From positions 1 to 57,264 of the forward strand of contig BTUV01000013.1 of the NCBI GenBank assembly GCA_045863035.1: 57,264 nt of DNA. Direction: 5' to 3'. The notes under the pieces were generated by a model. The model did not search any database and had not been told where the DNA came from. It was given only the letters and a program-made list of their open reading frames with translations. The translations under genes and the position numbers were made by a program. This DNA comes from H2-BAC3 sp045863035 (GTDB taxonomy: Bacteria; Bacteroidota; Ignavibacteria; Ignavibacteriales; Ignavibacteriaceae). Below, in pieces: positions 35,008 to 44,181 of this stretch (within the stretch, counting starts at the first letter, position 1; the number at the start of each line of letters is the position of its first letter).

Positions 35008-35016
35008 GAAAATATT

Positions 35017-35610
35017 ATGGAAACAACAGATACGAAGCAAAAAATCCTGGATGCTGCGGTTGACCTTATCTCCGAGAAGGGGTATCACAACGTTGCAGTA
35101 CGGGAAATTTGTGAAAGAGCCGGGGTAACCAAACCTGTCCTCTATTATTATTTTAAGGACAAAGAAGACGTTTTAGCCGAACTCATCCGAGAAGGCAACC
35201 GGCGGTTTCACGATCTTATTGATAAAAACATTAAACCGGATGATTCGTTCGAGACGCAGCTTGAGGGGCTGTTTCATGTATATATTCGCTACGCGGAGGA
35301 AAATTTTTCTCATATTGCAATAGCTATAAACGTGGAACTCTCTCCGTTGCCCGAGAAAATAAAATCTCTGAGCCGTGAAAAAACCCTTGAGGTAACCGAG
35401 CGGATACTACCCGTTTTCACACGGGGGAGAGATGAAGGTATATTCAGCGATGAAGATGATCTTGCTATGCTTGCCGTCAGTTTCATTTCCCCTCTAAGTG
35501 TTTTTATTTTGCAATGTATGCTCCATCACGATCCCATGGCGCGTATGAGGGAAGACCTGCACCGCTACTATTCATTTTGGAAATCACACTTTCTGAAGAA
35601 GAAAGTTTAA
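35017..35610 (+). CDS. TetR/AcrR-family transcriptional regulator
   Basis: 197 residues. N-terminal helix-turn-helix: ILDAAVDLISEKGYHNVAV, then CERAGVTKPVLYYYFKDKED. The C-terminal two-thirds form the ligand-binding dimer domain. It is the first gene of the efflux operon, 16 bases before the outer-membrane component, and follows its own likely operator; autoregulation and control of efflux are inferred. Confidence 0.93.
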   Translation: METTDTKQKILDAAVDLISEKGYHNVAVREICERAGVTKPVLYYYFKDKEDVLAELIREGNRRFHDLIDKNIKPDDSFETQLEGLFHVYIRYAEENFSHIAIAINVELSPLPEKIKSLSREKTLEVTERILPVFTRGRDEGIFSDEDDLAMLAVSFISPLSVFILQCMLHHDPMARMREDLHRYYSFWKSHFLKKKV

Positions 35611-35626
35611 CAGCAGAACTATATAT

Positions 35627-36964
35627 ATGTTCAGAATTACAACCCTTCTGTTATTGCTCGCCGTTACACTCCCGGCGCAGGAGGGAAAAATCATTACACT
35701 CACCTGGGACGCGGTGGTCAGTCAGTCCAGACAGGAAAATCTTTCACTAAAAATTAAAAAGCTGCAATATGAAGTGCAGGACTATAAACTGTGGGATGCT
35801 TATGCAATGTTCCTCCCCGCAGCACGGTATCAGGCGGTTGGCGTGTCAAATCTTGAATTGCCGACAATTGTTTTCATGGGGCAGCAGTTCACCATGGGAA
35901 CAAAATATACATTTCAACATACGTTGGATTTTACACTGCCTCTTTTTACCGGCGGCTCACGTTACTTTAATCTTCAATTGCAGAAAACGCTCAGCAGGTC
36001 AATGCTCGAAGAATTAAAAGGAAAAGAAGAAGAAGTGGTTTTGCAGGCATTGCAGGCATACTTTGGCGTGATGCTTTCGGATGGTATATATAAAGCAGCC
36101 GGTGATGCAATTACCACGGCAGAAGAAAACCTGCGGCAGGTGCAAATGTTTTATAATGAGGGCTCAGCTACTGAGCTTGACTTGCAGAGGGCTAAGGCAA
36201 TGTACTATTCAGTTCTGCCACAGAAGGAAAGTGCTGAGTCAGGGAAAATACTTGCAATGCAGAATCTTAAAATGCTCCTTAATATATCAGCGGAAGACTC
36301 TGTTGTTGTACCCGATAGTTTGACCGTTAAGGATTTCATGCAGCAGTTTGACCAGACTACATTAGCCGAATTCAGAAAACTTTCACTCACCGGCAGAGCT
36401 GAACTGCTTATGGTTAAGGAGCAGGTTGAAGCATCCCGGCAGAGTGAAAATCTGGTGATTTCCTCAGCGCTGCCGGTTATTGCTCTTTCAGGAAACTTAG
36501 CACATCAGGCCTTTTCGGATGACAGCAGAATAGGTCCGGATGATTACTCCCGTTCAAAAGCAATAACGTTATCTGTCTCCTGGTCTTTGTTTGAAGGGGG
36601 ACGCAGATTTATCAATTATCAAACCGCCAGATTGCAGACTGAACAGGCGGAACTCATGCAAAAGCAGACTGAGCATATGTTATCGCTTGAAACCGGGCAA
36701 AGTTATTATAAATGGAATGAGGCAAAAACCAATCTGATTAGTAATGAAGAAAGTATGAAACAGGCAAAAGAAAGTTTACGGCTTTCGCAATTGCTCTATT
36801 CAGAAGGGATGAGCACACAGCTTGACGTTCTGAACGCACAGCTTTTTTATCAGAACAGTAAAGTGCAGTATTTGCAAGGGATGTATATGTATAATATTTC
36901 ACAGCTCCAGCTTCTCCGTTCAGCAGGAAAATTATTTACAGTATGGATCAACAATGAACGCTAA
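35627..36964 (+). CDS. TolC-family outer-membrane efflux protein
   Basis: 445 residues. Signal peptide MFRITTLLLLLAVTLPAQ. The two internally repeated TolC halves show as long helices (EEVVLQALQAYFGVMLSD; ETGQSYYKWNEAKTNLIS) and matching N-x-S-L / Y-x-E-G-x-S/A-T motifs (FYNEGSATELDLQRAK; LYSEGMSTQLDVLNAQ). It forms the outer-membrane channel of the tripartite pump. Its end overlaps the adaptor gene by 11 bases. Confidence 0.92.
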   Translation: MFRITTLLLLLAVTLPAQEGKIITLTWDAVVSQSRQENLSLKIKKLQYEVQDYKLWDAYAMFLPAARYQAVGVSNLELPTIVFMGQQFTMGTKYTFQHTLDFTLPLFTGGSRYFNLQLQKTLSRSMLEELKGKEEEVVLQALQAYFGVMLSDGIYKAAGDAITTAEENLRQVQMFYNEGSATELDLQRAKAMYYSVLPQKESAESGKILAMQNLKMLLNISAEDSVVVPDSLTVKDFMQQFDQTTLAEFRKLSLTGRAELLMVKEQVEASRQSENLVISSALPVIALSGNLAHQAFSDDSRIGPDDYSRSKAITLSVSWSLFEGGRRFINYQTARLQTEQAELMQKQTEHMLSLETGQSYYKWNEAKTNLISNEESMKQAKESLRLSQLLYSEGMSTQLDVLNAQLFYQNSKVQYLQGMYMYNISQLQLLRSAGKLFTVWINNER

Positions 36965-38069
36965 CAGATTTTATATAATTATTTTAACACTCCTTTCACT
37001 CACTCTGATCGCCGGTTGCGGAGAAGAAGAAAAAGCTGAGAAGGAAACCTCTGTTCCGGTAAAAGTATATAAAGTGCAGCCGGAAGAGCTCTCGCAGTAT
37101 ATAAAGCTTACCGGTATGGTAACTGCTTCCAAAGACCAGATGGTATTCAGCAAAACATCAGAACGAATTGAAGAATTGCCTGTTAAGCCGGGTGACTATG
37201 TCTCAGAAGGTCAGATTATAGCCCGGCAGTATAGCGCGCTCTTTAAACAAACCGCGGGCGTTGCAAAAGCCGGCGCTGAAAATGCTAAGGCACAATATAT
37301 ACTGGCAGAAGCTAATTATAAAAGAATGGAGCGGCTTTATGCACAGAAAGCTATTAGTCCGCAGCAGTTTGAACAGGCGGAGATGCAGTTTAAAGCAGCC
37401 AAAGCCGGTCTGGATGCTGCTGAGGCGCAGTATCTTTCCGCGAAGGAGCAGCTTGAAAACTGCTACGTTAAAGCTCCGTTTAGCGGAGTGGTAGCAGCGG
37501 TTATGGTTGAGCTTAATCAGATGCTGCCTGCCGGACAGCCCGTTGCACAGATAATTGACCCCCGCAATATGAAAGCAAAAGTCCGGGTTTCAGCAAAAGA
37601 TTTGCAGTCAGTAAAAAAAGGTTATAACTCTGACATTCTCGTTCCTGCATTGAACGGAAAGATGTATAAAGGGAAAGTAGTAAACCTTGATCAGGCAATT
37701 GACCCGGTAAGTAAAACATTTGAAGCAGAGATAATGATAACTAATCCGGATGCAGAACTTAAATCTGGTCTCTATGCTGAGTTTCTAATTATTTCACGCA
37801 CTATCAAGGATGCAATTATTGTACCTGAAAACTCAATACTGAGCCAGACCGCGGTTACCATAAACAAGGAAACCGGTACTCAGCAGAACAGTCGAAAATA
37901 TTTCATCTTTGTGGTTGATAATCAGCGGGCAAAAATTAAAGAAGTTTCTGTTGGTCTGACCAGTAGCGGCAGGAGCGAAATAACCAATGGACTTTCGGTT
38001 AATGAACAGGTAATTGTTGTTGGTAACAATATCGTGCAGGATGGTCAGCTTGTTTCAATAGTTGAGTGA
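36954..38069 (+). CDS. RND efflux periplasmic adaptor (membrane fusion) lipoprotein
   Basis: 371 residues. Lipobox LIAGC with C22 predicts a lipid-anchored protein. A biotinyl-lipoyl-like barrel surrounds a helical hairpin (YKRMERLYAQKAISPQQFEQ), with CYVKAPFSGVVAAV closing the lipoyl domain, then beta-barrel and membrane-proximal domains. It links the inner-membrane pump to the TolC channel. Overlaps tolC; 14 bases before the pump gene. Confidence 0.93.
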   Translation: MNANRFYIIILTLLSLTLIAGCGEEEKAEKETSVPVKVYKVQPEELSQYIKLTGMVTASKDQMVFSKTSERIEELPVKPGDYVSEGQIIARQYSALFKQTAGVAKAGAENAKAQYILAEANYKRMERLYAQKAISPQQFEQAEMQFKAAKAGLDAAEAQYLSAKEQLENCYVKAPFSGVVAAVMVELNQMLPAGQPVAQIIDPRNMKAKVRVSAKDLQSVKKGYNSDILVPALNGKMYKGKVVNLDQAIDPVSKTFEAEIMITNPDAELKSGLYAEFLIISRTIKDAIIVPENSILSQTAVTINKETGTQQNSRKYFIFVVDNQRAKIKEVSVGLTSSGRSEITNGLSVNEQVIVVGNNIVQDGQLVSIVE

Positions 38070-38083
38070 GGAGATAGAATTCT

Positions 38084-41000
38084 ATGCTGCTCTCAAAGTT
38101 TTCGATAACCCGCCGAATCACCATGGTGATGTTTTATGCCATTGTTCTGGCGTTTAGTTTTTTTGCATTTACACAGCTTAAGGTTGATTTTTTCCCTGAT
38201 ATACAATTCCCGATTGCAGGTGTCATAACAAATTATCAGGGAGTTGGTCCCAAAGATATAGAAACCATGGTAACGCGACCGCTTGAGGAGGCGATATCAT
38301 CGGTTAAGAATATAGAAAAAGTAAATTCGCAGTCATTTACCGGCGGCTCTATTATCACGCTTGAGTTTAAGTATGGCACTGACATGAATCAGGCAGAATC
38401 TGATATTCGCAAGAATATAGATATGATACGCGATTATCTCCCGTCAGAGGCCTCTGACCCGCTGGTCTTTGTGTTTGACCCTTCGATGAGTCCGGTTATG
38501 TTCATGGCGCTGAACTCAGACTACCTTGGGCAGTCTGAGTTACGAAATCTCGCGGTTGAGAAGATAGAGCCCATGCTCGAACGTATTCCTGGTGTAGCAT
38601 CTGTAGCTACAATGGGAGGGCTTGAACGTCAGATAAATGTATATATGAACCCGGTGCTGCTTGCCTCTTATGATATATCACCCAATGAAGTCACAATGGC
38701 TCTCCGTTCCGGACGCGGAATCTCACCCGGTGGCTCACTTAAAACAGGTGAGAAGAATTATCAGCTTACTTTGATGAGTGAATATACCGACCTTGATCAG
38801 GTCAGAAAAACCACTGTGGGTATTCGAAACGGTATAGCTGTGAGGGTTGAGGATTTAGCAACGGTCGAAGATGGCTTTAAGGAGTCATCAACTGAAGTGC
38901 GTGCTGATTACAAAGAAGGTATTTCAATACTGATAAACAAGCAGTCAGATGCAAATACGGTACAAACCACTGCCAGCATAAAAAAGGAATTGCCCAATAT
39001 TGCAAAAGCACTTCCTCAGGGGACAAAGCTTATGGTAATATTTGATCAGGCGGATTTTATTACCCGCTCGGTCAATAACCTTCGCAACTCGGCTGTGATC
39101 GCCTTTGTTCTCGCGTTTCTGATTATATATATTTTCCTGCGAAACCTGCGCGGAAGTATCATTATGGGTATCTCCATGCCGATTTCAGTGATCGCAACAT
39201 TTGCCGTTCTTTATGCAAGTGACATTACCCTGAATATCATTTCCATGGCGGGACTTGCGCTCGCGATTGGTATGCTTGTGGATAACTCCATCGTTGTGCT
39301 TGAAAATATATTTCGTCACAAGGAGATGAAGAAATCAAGAGCCGAAGCAGCCGAAGATGGTGCAAGTGAAGTTGGCATGGCAATTACTGCTTCCACACTT
39401 ACAACGGTTGCGGTATTTCTGCCTGTGCTTTTTGTGCCGAATATAACCGGTCAGTTGTTTAAAGATTTAGTACTGACTATTACATTCAGTCTTCTTGTTT
39501 CACTGGTTGTTGCGCTTACCCTGGTGCCCCTGATGGCTTCGACCATGATAGAGATTGAAGATCATAGTGCAAATACAGTATTGGGAAAGATAAAAAGATT
39601 TTTCGGAGCCACGCTTGATAAGGTTAACTCCTTTTATCATGCTGTATTGCTGAAATCCCTTTTGATGAAAAAAACTATTCTTGGTATTGTTGCTGTGTTA
39701 TTTGCCATCTCACTGTTACTTGCATATCTGGCCGGTGGTGAATTCCTGCCGAAGAGTGATCAGGGTTTTATCAGTCTGCTGGTAGAAGCGCCGGCAGGGT
39801 CTCCGATTGAAAAAACACGGGTAATTACCTATCAGCTAGAAGATGTTGTGAAGAAAGCAATACATCCCGAAGAAATTGATAACGTTTCATTCTGGTTTGG
39901 AACCAGAGAGGGACTCGGTGCATTCGGCGCGACAGAGAGCACCATTGAAGCATTTATTAAACTAAAACCGGCAAGCCGGCGAACCCGATCTCAATTTGAA
40001 ATACAGGACAGTCTGCGGGCAGGTCTTGATAATATACCCGGTGTAACCTATATGTTTCAGGAAGGTGGAGCAATTTCAACCGAAAAGGCAATTGAGGTAA
40101 AAGTTATCGGTTTTGATATTGACGGAGCAAAGTCTGTGGCTGAACAGATAAAAGAAATGATGGAAAAAGTTGAAGGGTTTGTTGATATAGGGCTGAATAT
40201 CAAATCAACCACACCTGAGCTTCAGGTATATCTCAACAGTGATATGCTGAATGCATACAACTTATCTACCATGCAGGTTGTATCCAATATATCAACTGCT
40301 ATCCAGGGCTCTGTGGTTGCACGGATGAGAGAGAAAGGTGACGAATATGATATACGCGTGCAGTTTGGCAAAGAGTTCCGCAATAGAAAAGAATCTCTCG
40401 AAGAAATTCAGATACATTTACCAACCGGAGGGAAAGTAAAACTTGGTGATCTTGCGGAAATCAGGGAAGAGGCATCTGCCCCGACCATATTCCGCGAAAA
40501 TCAGAATCGGTTTGTCTCAGTTGGCGCGGGTCTTTCAGGGCTTGAACTTTCTAAGGCGAATGAGGAAATCGAAAGAATTATCAGTCAGACTCCTGTCCCC
40601 TCCGATTTTCAGGTGGTAATCGGAGGAACCGCGGAAGATCAGCAGGAAGCATTCTTTTATCTGATGGTTGCATTTGCGGTGGCCGTTCTGCTGGTATATA
40701 TGATTATGGCGGCACAGTTTGAATCGCTGGTTGACCCTGTAATTATCATGATTACTGTGCCTCTTGCAGTCATAGGAGTTTTCCCTTTCTTATTTATAAC
40801 AGGAACATCGGTCAGCGTAATGGCCCTGGTCGGTCTGGTAATGCTGGTTGGTATTGCAGTGAATAACGGAATAGTGCTGATTGACTATATCAATAAACTT
40901 AAACGGGGCGGAATGAGCTTGCTGCAGGCAGTAGAGCAAGGAGCAGTTGCAAGAGTCCGTCCGGTTCTGATGACCGCACTTACTACCATTCTTGGTATGG

Positions 41001-41194
41001 TTCCGCTTGCAATTGAACTTGGGGAAGGTGCAGAAACCTGGTCACCGCTGGCACGTGCAGTTATCGGCGGACTTACGGCTACAACACTTTTAACTCTCAT
41101 AGTCATCCCAATTGTGTATGTGATTTTTGAACGAACCGGCGAAAAGGTAAAAACGTATATACGGCGGAAGAGAAGTACGAAATATGAATTATGA
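38084..41194 (+). CDS. RND-family efflux pump, inner-membrane permease (AcrB-like)
   Basis: 1036 residues with 12 membrane helices in two repeats and two large periplasmic loops. The N-terminus SKFSITRRITMVMFYAIVLA, then FPDIQFPIAGVITNY, is typical of the HAE1 family. The helix-4 proton-relay motif reads GMLVDNSIVVLENI, with Asn in place of the second Asp of AcrB, as in many members of this clade. It exports drugs, detergents or other amphiphiles using the proton gradient. The last codons and the stop codon (KYEL-stop) lie inside the 7-bp repeat array. Confidence 0.95.
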   Translation: MLLSKFSITRRITMVMFYAIVLAFSFFAFTQLKVDFFPDIQFPIAGVITNYQGVGPKDIETMVTRPLEEAISSVKNIEKVNSQSFTGGSIITLEFKYGTDMNQAESDIRKNIDMIRDYLPSEASDPLVFVFDPSMSPVMFMALNSDYLGQSELRNLAVEKIEPMLERIPGVASVATMGGLERQINVYMNPVLLASYDISPNEVTMALRSGRGISPGGSLKTGEKNYQLTLMSEYTDLDQVRKTTVGIRNGIAVRVEDLATVEDGFKESSTEVRADYKEGISILINKQSDANTVQTTASIKKELPNIAKALPQGTKLMVIFDQADFITRSVNNLRNSAVIAFVLAFLIIYIFLRNLRGSIIMGISMPISVIATFAVLYASDITLNIISMAGLALAIGMLVDNSIVVLENIFRHKEMKKSRAEAAEDGASEVGMAITASTLTTVAVFLPVLFVPNITGQLFKDLVLTITFSLLVSLVVALTLVPLMASTMIEIEDHSANTVLGKIKRFFGATLDKVNSFYHAVLLKSLLMKKTILGIVAVLFAISLLLAYLAGGEFLPKSDQGFISLLVEAPAGSPIEKTRVITYQLEDVVKKAIHPEEIDNVSFWFGTREGLGAFGATESTIEAFIKLKPASRRTRSQFEIQDSLRAGLDNIPGVTYMFQEGGAISTEKAIEVKVIGFDIDGAKSVAEQIKEMMEKVEGFVDIGLNIKSTTPELQVYLNSDMLNAYNLSTMQVVSNISTAIQGSVVARMREKGDEYDIRVQFGKEFRNRKESLEEIQIHLPTGGKVKLGDLAEIREEASAPTIFRENQNRFVSVGAGLSGLELSKANEEIERIISQTPVPSDFQVVIGGTAEDQQEAFFYLMVAFAVAVLLVYMIMAAQFESLVDPVIIMITVPLAVIGVFPFLFITGTSVSVMALVGLVMLVGIAVNNGIVLIDYINKLKRGGMSLLQAVEQGAVARVRPVLMTALTTILGMVPLAIELGEGAETWSPLARAVIGGLTATTLLTLIVIPIVYVIFERTGEKVKTYIRRKRSTKYEL

Positions 41195-41245
41195 ATTATG
41201 AAGTATGAAGTATGAAGTATGAATTGTGAAGTATGAAGTATGAAG
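41183..41245 (+). repeat. Heptamer array containing the RND gene stop codon (9 units)
   Basis: Nine exact-phase 7-bp units TATGAAT/TATGAAG, one of them TGTGAAG. The first two units encode the last residues and the TGA stop of the pump gene. The sense strand carries TGA in all three frames every 21 bases. Confidence 0.92.
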
Positions 41246-41250
41246 GTCAT

Positions 41251-41283
41251 TTTTGTCCTTGGTGTCCTTAGTGTCCCCAGTGA
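41251..41283 (+). repeat. Nonamer tract downstream of the RND operon
   Basis: TTGTCCTTGG, TGTCCTTAG, TGTCCCCAG, TGACTGTGG: 9-bp period, the clearest example of this family in the window. Confidence 0.7.
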
Positions 41284-41343
41284 CTGTGGGGCAAAATCGT
41301 AAATAAATATTTTCACTCTCAGTGGCAGACTATCAGTTTTTAA

Positions 41344-41388
41344 AGCCCTGATCACCCTGATTTGGTGGTCAGGGCTCGCTGTTTTGGG
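41344..41388 (+). terminator. Intrinsic terminator of the efflux operon
   Basis: A 13-bp stem AGCCCTGATCACC (41344-41356) / GGTGGTCAGGGCT (41364-41376) with one G-T pair, followed by a weak T run (GCTGTTTT). The rest of the gap from 41195 to 41510 holds the two repeat tracts above and a possible promoter just before yggS. Confidence 0.75.
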
Positions 41389-41441
41389 TGAGTTTTACCC
41401 ATGAAACGGCTCTTTTTCCCCAAAAATCCTCCCCTTTTTCG

Positions 41442-41449
41442 TATCTTTC
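41442..41449 (+). promoter_or_regulatory. Possible -7 box upstream of yggS
   Basis: TATCTTTC followed by GCA, one mismatch to TAnnTTTG, 62 bases before the yggS start. Weak. Confidence 0.3.
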
Positions 41450-41510
41450 GCATTGCTTTTTTTATTGTTTTTTAGTCCGTTAACACATACATTCACGGTT
41501 CTATTTAAAT

Positions 41511-42203
41511 ATGATACAGGAAAATTTAGCCCGTTTGAGGGCTGAAATAGCAGATATCTGCCTGAAAACCGGAAGAAAACCTGACTCTGTAAAACTGGTC
41601 GGGGTTTCTAAAATGTTTCCCGTTCCGGTGCTTCAGCAGGCATACGATGCAGGTCTCAGGATTTTCGGTGAAAATAAACCGCAGGAGTTCAGAGACAAAC
41701 ATCCTCAGTTACCAAAGGATATTGAATGGCATCTGATAGGGCATCTGCAAAGCAATAAAGTAAAGTATGTCGCCGGTAAAGCTGAGCTGATTCACTCGGT
41801 GGATTCACTTTCTCTTGCCGAAGAAATTAACAAAGTTGCCGGGCGCTCTGAGGTCATCCAGAAAGTCCTGATTGAAGTGAACACCAGTGGTGAGGACTCA
41901 AAAATCGGGCTTTACACCTATCGGGAGGTAGAAGAATTAGCTCTGAGTATTGCTGAACTGAAATCGCTCGATTTAAGAGGGCTGATGACAATCGGACCAA
42001 ATACGACTGATGAAGATGCTATCCGTATGGCATTTGCAGGGCTGAGGGGGATGATTGAAGACCTGAATAAACAGGGATTCCGGCTGACAGAACTTTCGAT
42101 GGGGATGACACAGGATTTTGAAATTGCAATTGAAGAAGGTGCCACCATAATCAGGGTTGGTACTGCGCTTTTTGGAGCGAGAAATTATAAAAGTATAAAA
42201 TGA
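41511..42203 (+). CDS. yggS: YggS-family pyridoxal-phosphate homeostasis protein
   Basis: 230 residues. PLP-binding Lys in KLVGVSKMFP, then RIFGENKPQE, WHLIGHLQSNKVKY, GLMTIGPNT, and SMGMTQDFEIAIEEGAT at the phosphate end. An alanine racemase-like barrel that buffers free PLP. It opens a long packed operon. In Firmicutes the homologue (ylmE) stands in the cell-division cluster near divIVA, and here divIVA follows with a 4-base overlap. Confidence 0.95.
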   Translation: MIQENLARLRAEIADICLKTGRKPDSVKLVGVSKMFPVPVLQQAYDAGLRIFGENKPQEFRDKHPQLPKDIEWHLIGHLQSNKVKYVAGKAELIHSVDSLSLAEEINKVAGRSEVIQKVLIEVNTSGEDSKIGLYTYREVEELALSIAELKSLDLRGLMTIGPNTTDEDAIRMAFAGLRGMIEDLNKQGFRLTELSMGMTQDFEIAIEEGATIIRVGTALFGARNYKSIK

Positions 42204-42736
42204 GAACAACACCATCAAATATCAGGCAGCAGGAGTTTAATAAAACTCTGCGCGGGTACGATACCGAAGAGGTTAAGGGCTACTTGAACGGGCTGGCTGA
42301 GGAGCTTGATGAGATTCTCACCGAAAATGAACGGCTGAAGCGTCAGCTTGATGAAGCATTGCACAAATTAGCCGAATACCGTAAGATGGAAAAAAGTCTG
42401 CAGGAAACTGTGGTGCGAGTTCAGGAAAACTCTCAGCGGGCGCTTGAGTCAACCCGCAAACAGGCATCCATCATAATGAAAGAAGCTGAAATTAAAGCCA
42501 ACCAGATGGTTGAACGCGCCAGAGAGACAGCTAACGAAATCCGGAATTCAATAATTCACCTCCGGGAAGAACGTGATCTGATTGTCTCACGGCTAAAGGC
42601 GATAGTTTCCTCTCAGTCGAGTCTTCTTGACTTGAAGATTGAAAAAGCGGACGAGGAAGTTAAGTTTGAAAGAAAACCTTCACAAACCCGCCAGATTGAA
42701 ATAAATATAGACGATTTACTCGATAAACTTTTATGA
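42200..42736 (+). CDS. divIVA: DivIVA-domain coiled-coil protein
   Basis: 178 residues. The N-terminal DivIVA signature TPSNIRQQEFNKTLRGYDTE, then EVKGYLNGL, is the curved-membrane-binding segment. Continuous coiled coil follows (about 25-150), with KQASIIMKEAEIKANQMVER typical of the family. DivIVA marks negatively curved membrane at division sites and poles in Gram-positives; homologues in this phylum are little studied. It overlaps yggS by 4 bases and the nucleoside phosphorylase by 4 bases. Confidence 0.9.
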   Translation: MRTTPSNIRQQEFNKTLRGYDTEEVKGYLNGLAEELDEILTENERLKRQLDEALHKLAEYRKMEKSLQETVVRVQENSQRALESTRKQASIIMKEAEIKANQMVERARETANEIRNSIIHLREERDLIVSRLKAIVSSQSSLLDLKIEKADEEVKFERKPSQTRQIEINIDDLLDKLL

Positions 42737-43554
42737 AACCTCTTTCACAAAAATTAGCAGATACCCTTGAGGTAATCAGAAAACGCAGCACGGAAACTTT
42801 CCCTGTCGGTATTATCCTGGGAACAGGGCTTGGCGGTCTGGTAAAGGAAATTTCTGTTGAGCATGAAATTGACTATGCTGAGCTGCCTCATTTTCCACTT
42901 TCAACCGTTGAGTCTCACAAAGGCAAACTGATACTCGGAAAAATCGGCAGTAAAAATGTTGTAGCAATGCAGGGGAGATTTCACTACTATGAAGGTTACT
43001 CGATGCAGCAGATTACCTACCCTGTGCGGGTAATGAAGCGCCTCGGGGTTGAAAATCTTTTGGCATCAAACGCCTGCGGCGGGATGAACCCAATTTACCG
43101 CAGAGGTGATATTATGGTGATGAGTGACCATATTAATCTGCTTGGCGATAATCCGCTTATCGGTCCGAATGAAGATGAGTTTGGTCCGAGGTTTCCGGAT
43201 ATGAGTGAACCGTATTCATGGCTATTAATTGCATTAGCTGAAGAAGTTGCACTGGAAAATAAAATCAAACTGCACAAGGGGGTATATGTTGCAGTGTCAG
43301 GTCCTAATCTTGAAACGCGTGCTGAGTACCGTTTCCTTCGCGCAATCGGGGCAGATGTTGTCGGGATGTCAACAGTTCCTGAAAACATCGTAGCTAATCA
43401 TTCAGGTATAAAGGTGCTCGGACTGAGCATCATCACTGATGAGTGTTTTCCTGATTCACTGCAGCCGGTGCATCTTGAGGATGTAATAGCAGCAGCCATG
43501 AGCGCGGAACCTAAAATGACTTTAATTATGAAAGAGGTAATTAAGCGGCTCTGA
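42733..43554 (+). CDS. punA: Purine-nucleoside phosphorylase (PNP family 2)
   Basis: 273 residues. GIILGTGLGGL phosphate loop, FPLSTVESHKGKL, MQGRFHYYEGYS, NACGGMNP, VSGPNLETRAEYRFLRAIGA and GMSTVPENIVANHSG are the trimeric PNP blocks. It cleaves guanosine and inosine (phosphorolysis) for purine salvage. Translationally coupled on both sides. Confidence 0.95.
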   Translation: MKPLSQKLADTLEVIRKRSTETFPVGIILGTGLGGLVKEISVEHEIDYAELPHFPLSTVESHKGKLILGKIGSKNVVAMQGRFHYYEGYSMQQITYPVRVMKRLGVENLLASNACGGMNPIYRRGDIMVMSDHINLLGDNPLIGPNEDEFGPRFPDMSEPYSWLLIALAEEVALENKIKLHKGVYVAVSGPNLETRAEYRFLRAIGADVVGMSTVPENIVANHSGIKVLGLSIITDECFPDSLQPVHLEDVIAAAMSAEPKMTLIMKEVIKRL

Positions 43555-44165
43555 TGGATAACAAACTAATCTCTTACGCAGCTCCTGTTTTTCTCTCTTT
43601 ACTGATGTTCTTCTCGAACTTTATGGATACGGAAATATTCCGTATGGGAGAAAACAATTTCGCGATCTGGTTTGTTATGTCGGTTTTTTGTTTTGTAGCC
43701 GGATGGTTTATCAATAAAACATTCACCTGGCAGCGGGGCGGCAAGATGCTTTTCGGGCTGATTGTTGCCACAACGGTTGCAAGTAACATTCTTGTAATCT
43801 GGTTCAGCGAATACTTTACTTCCGGCGGTCTGATGAGTGAAAATATCATTCTGTTCAGTTTGCGGAATGTTTTTCTCGGCTCAATGGGTTTCTTTGGTAT
43901 GAGTGTCTCTGAGGTGCTGCGGATGGAATCTGATCTGCGCCTGACCCGCGAAAAGCTGAAAGTTTATGAAACAACCATCAAAGACGTTAAGAAGGAATCG
44001 GAGCTTATTATAAAAGATGCTGAGGTGAAAGCATACAAGATAACCGCGGAAGCAGAATTGATTGTAAAGAGCGCTGAACTGAAAAAAGAACGGATTGAAA
44101 AAGAACTCAGAGAATTTATACAAATAGAAAAAGAATTAATCAAAAAATACGAAGGCAATAGTTAA
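43554..44165 (+). CDS. Unknown polytopic membrane protein with cytoplasmic coiled coil
   Basis: 203 residues. Four hydrophobic segments (about 8-24, 38-54, 66-84 and 99-120) are followed by an amphipathic, charged helix from about residue 125 to the end (DLRLTREKLKVYETTIKDVK ... LIIKDAEVKAYKITAEAEL). Its heptad style resembles the DivIVA coiled coil two genes upstream. No known family recognised. Its ATG overlaps the punA stop codon and ileS follows 16 bases later. By position in a divIVA-ileS-lspA block, a membrane partner of DivIVA is a reasonable guess only. Confidence 0.75.
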   Translation: MDNKLISYAAPVFLSLLMFFSNFMDTEIFRMGENNFAIWFVMSVFCFVAGWFINKTFTWQRGGKMLFGLIVATTVASNILVIWFSEYFTSGGLMSENIILFSLRNVFLGSMGFFGMSVSEVLRMESDLRLTREKLKVYETTIKDVKKESELIIKDAEVKAYKITAEAELIVKSAELKKERIEKELREFIQIEKELIKKYEGNS

Positions 44166-44181
44166 AGGTCCCCGTCTCTCT

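Noticed and set aside
40885..41355. 156-residue minus-strand ORF
   Set aside because: Open only because the heptamer array has no stops on this strand; it overlaps the 3' end of the pump gene.
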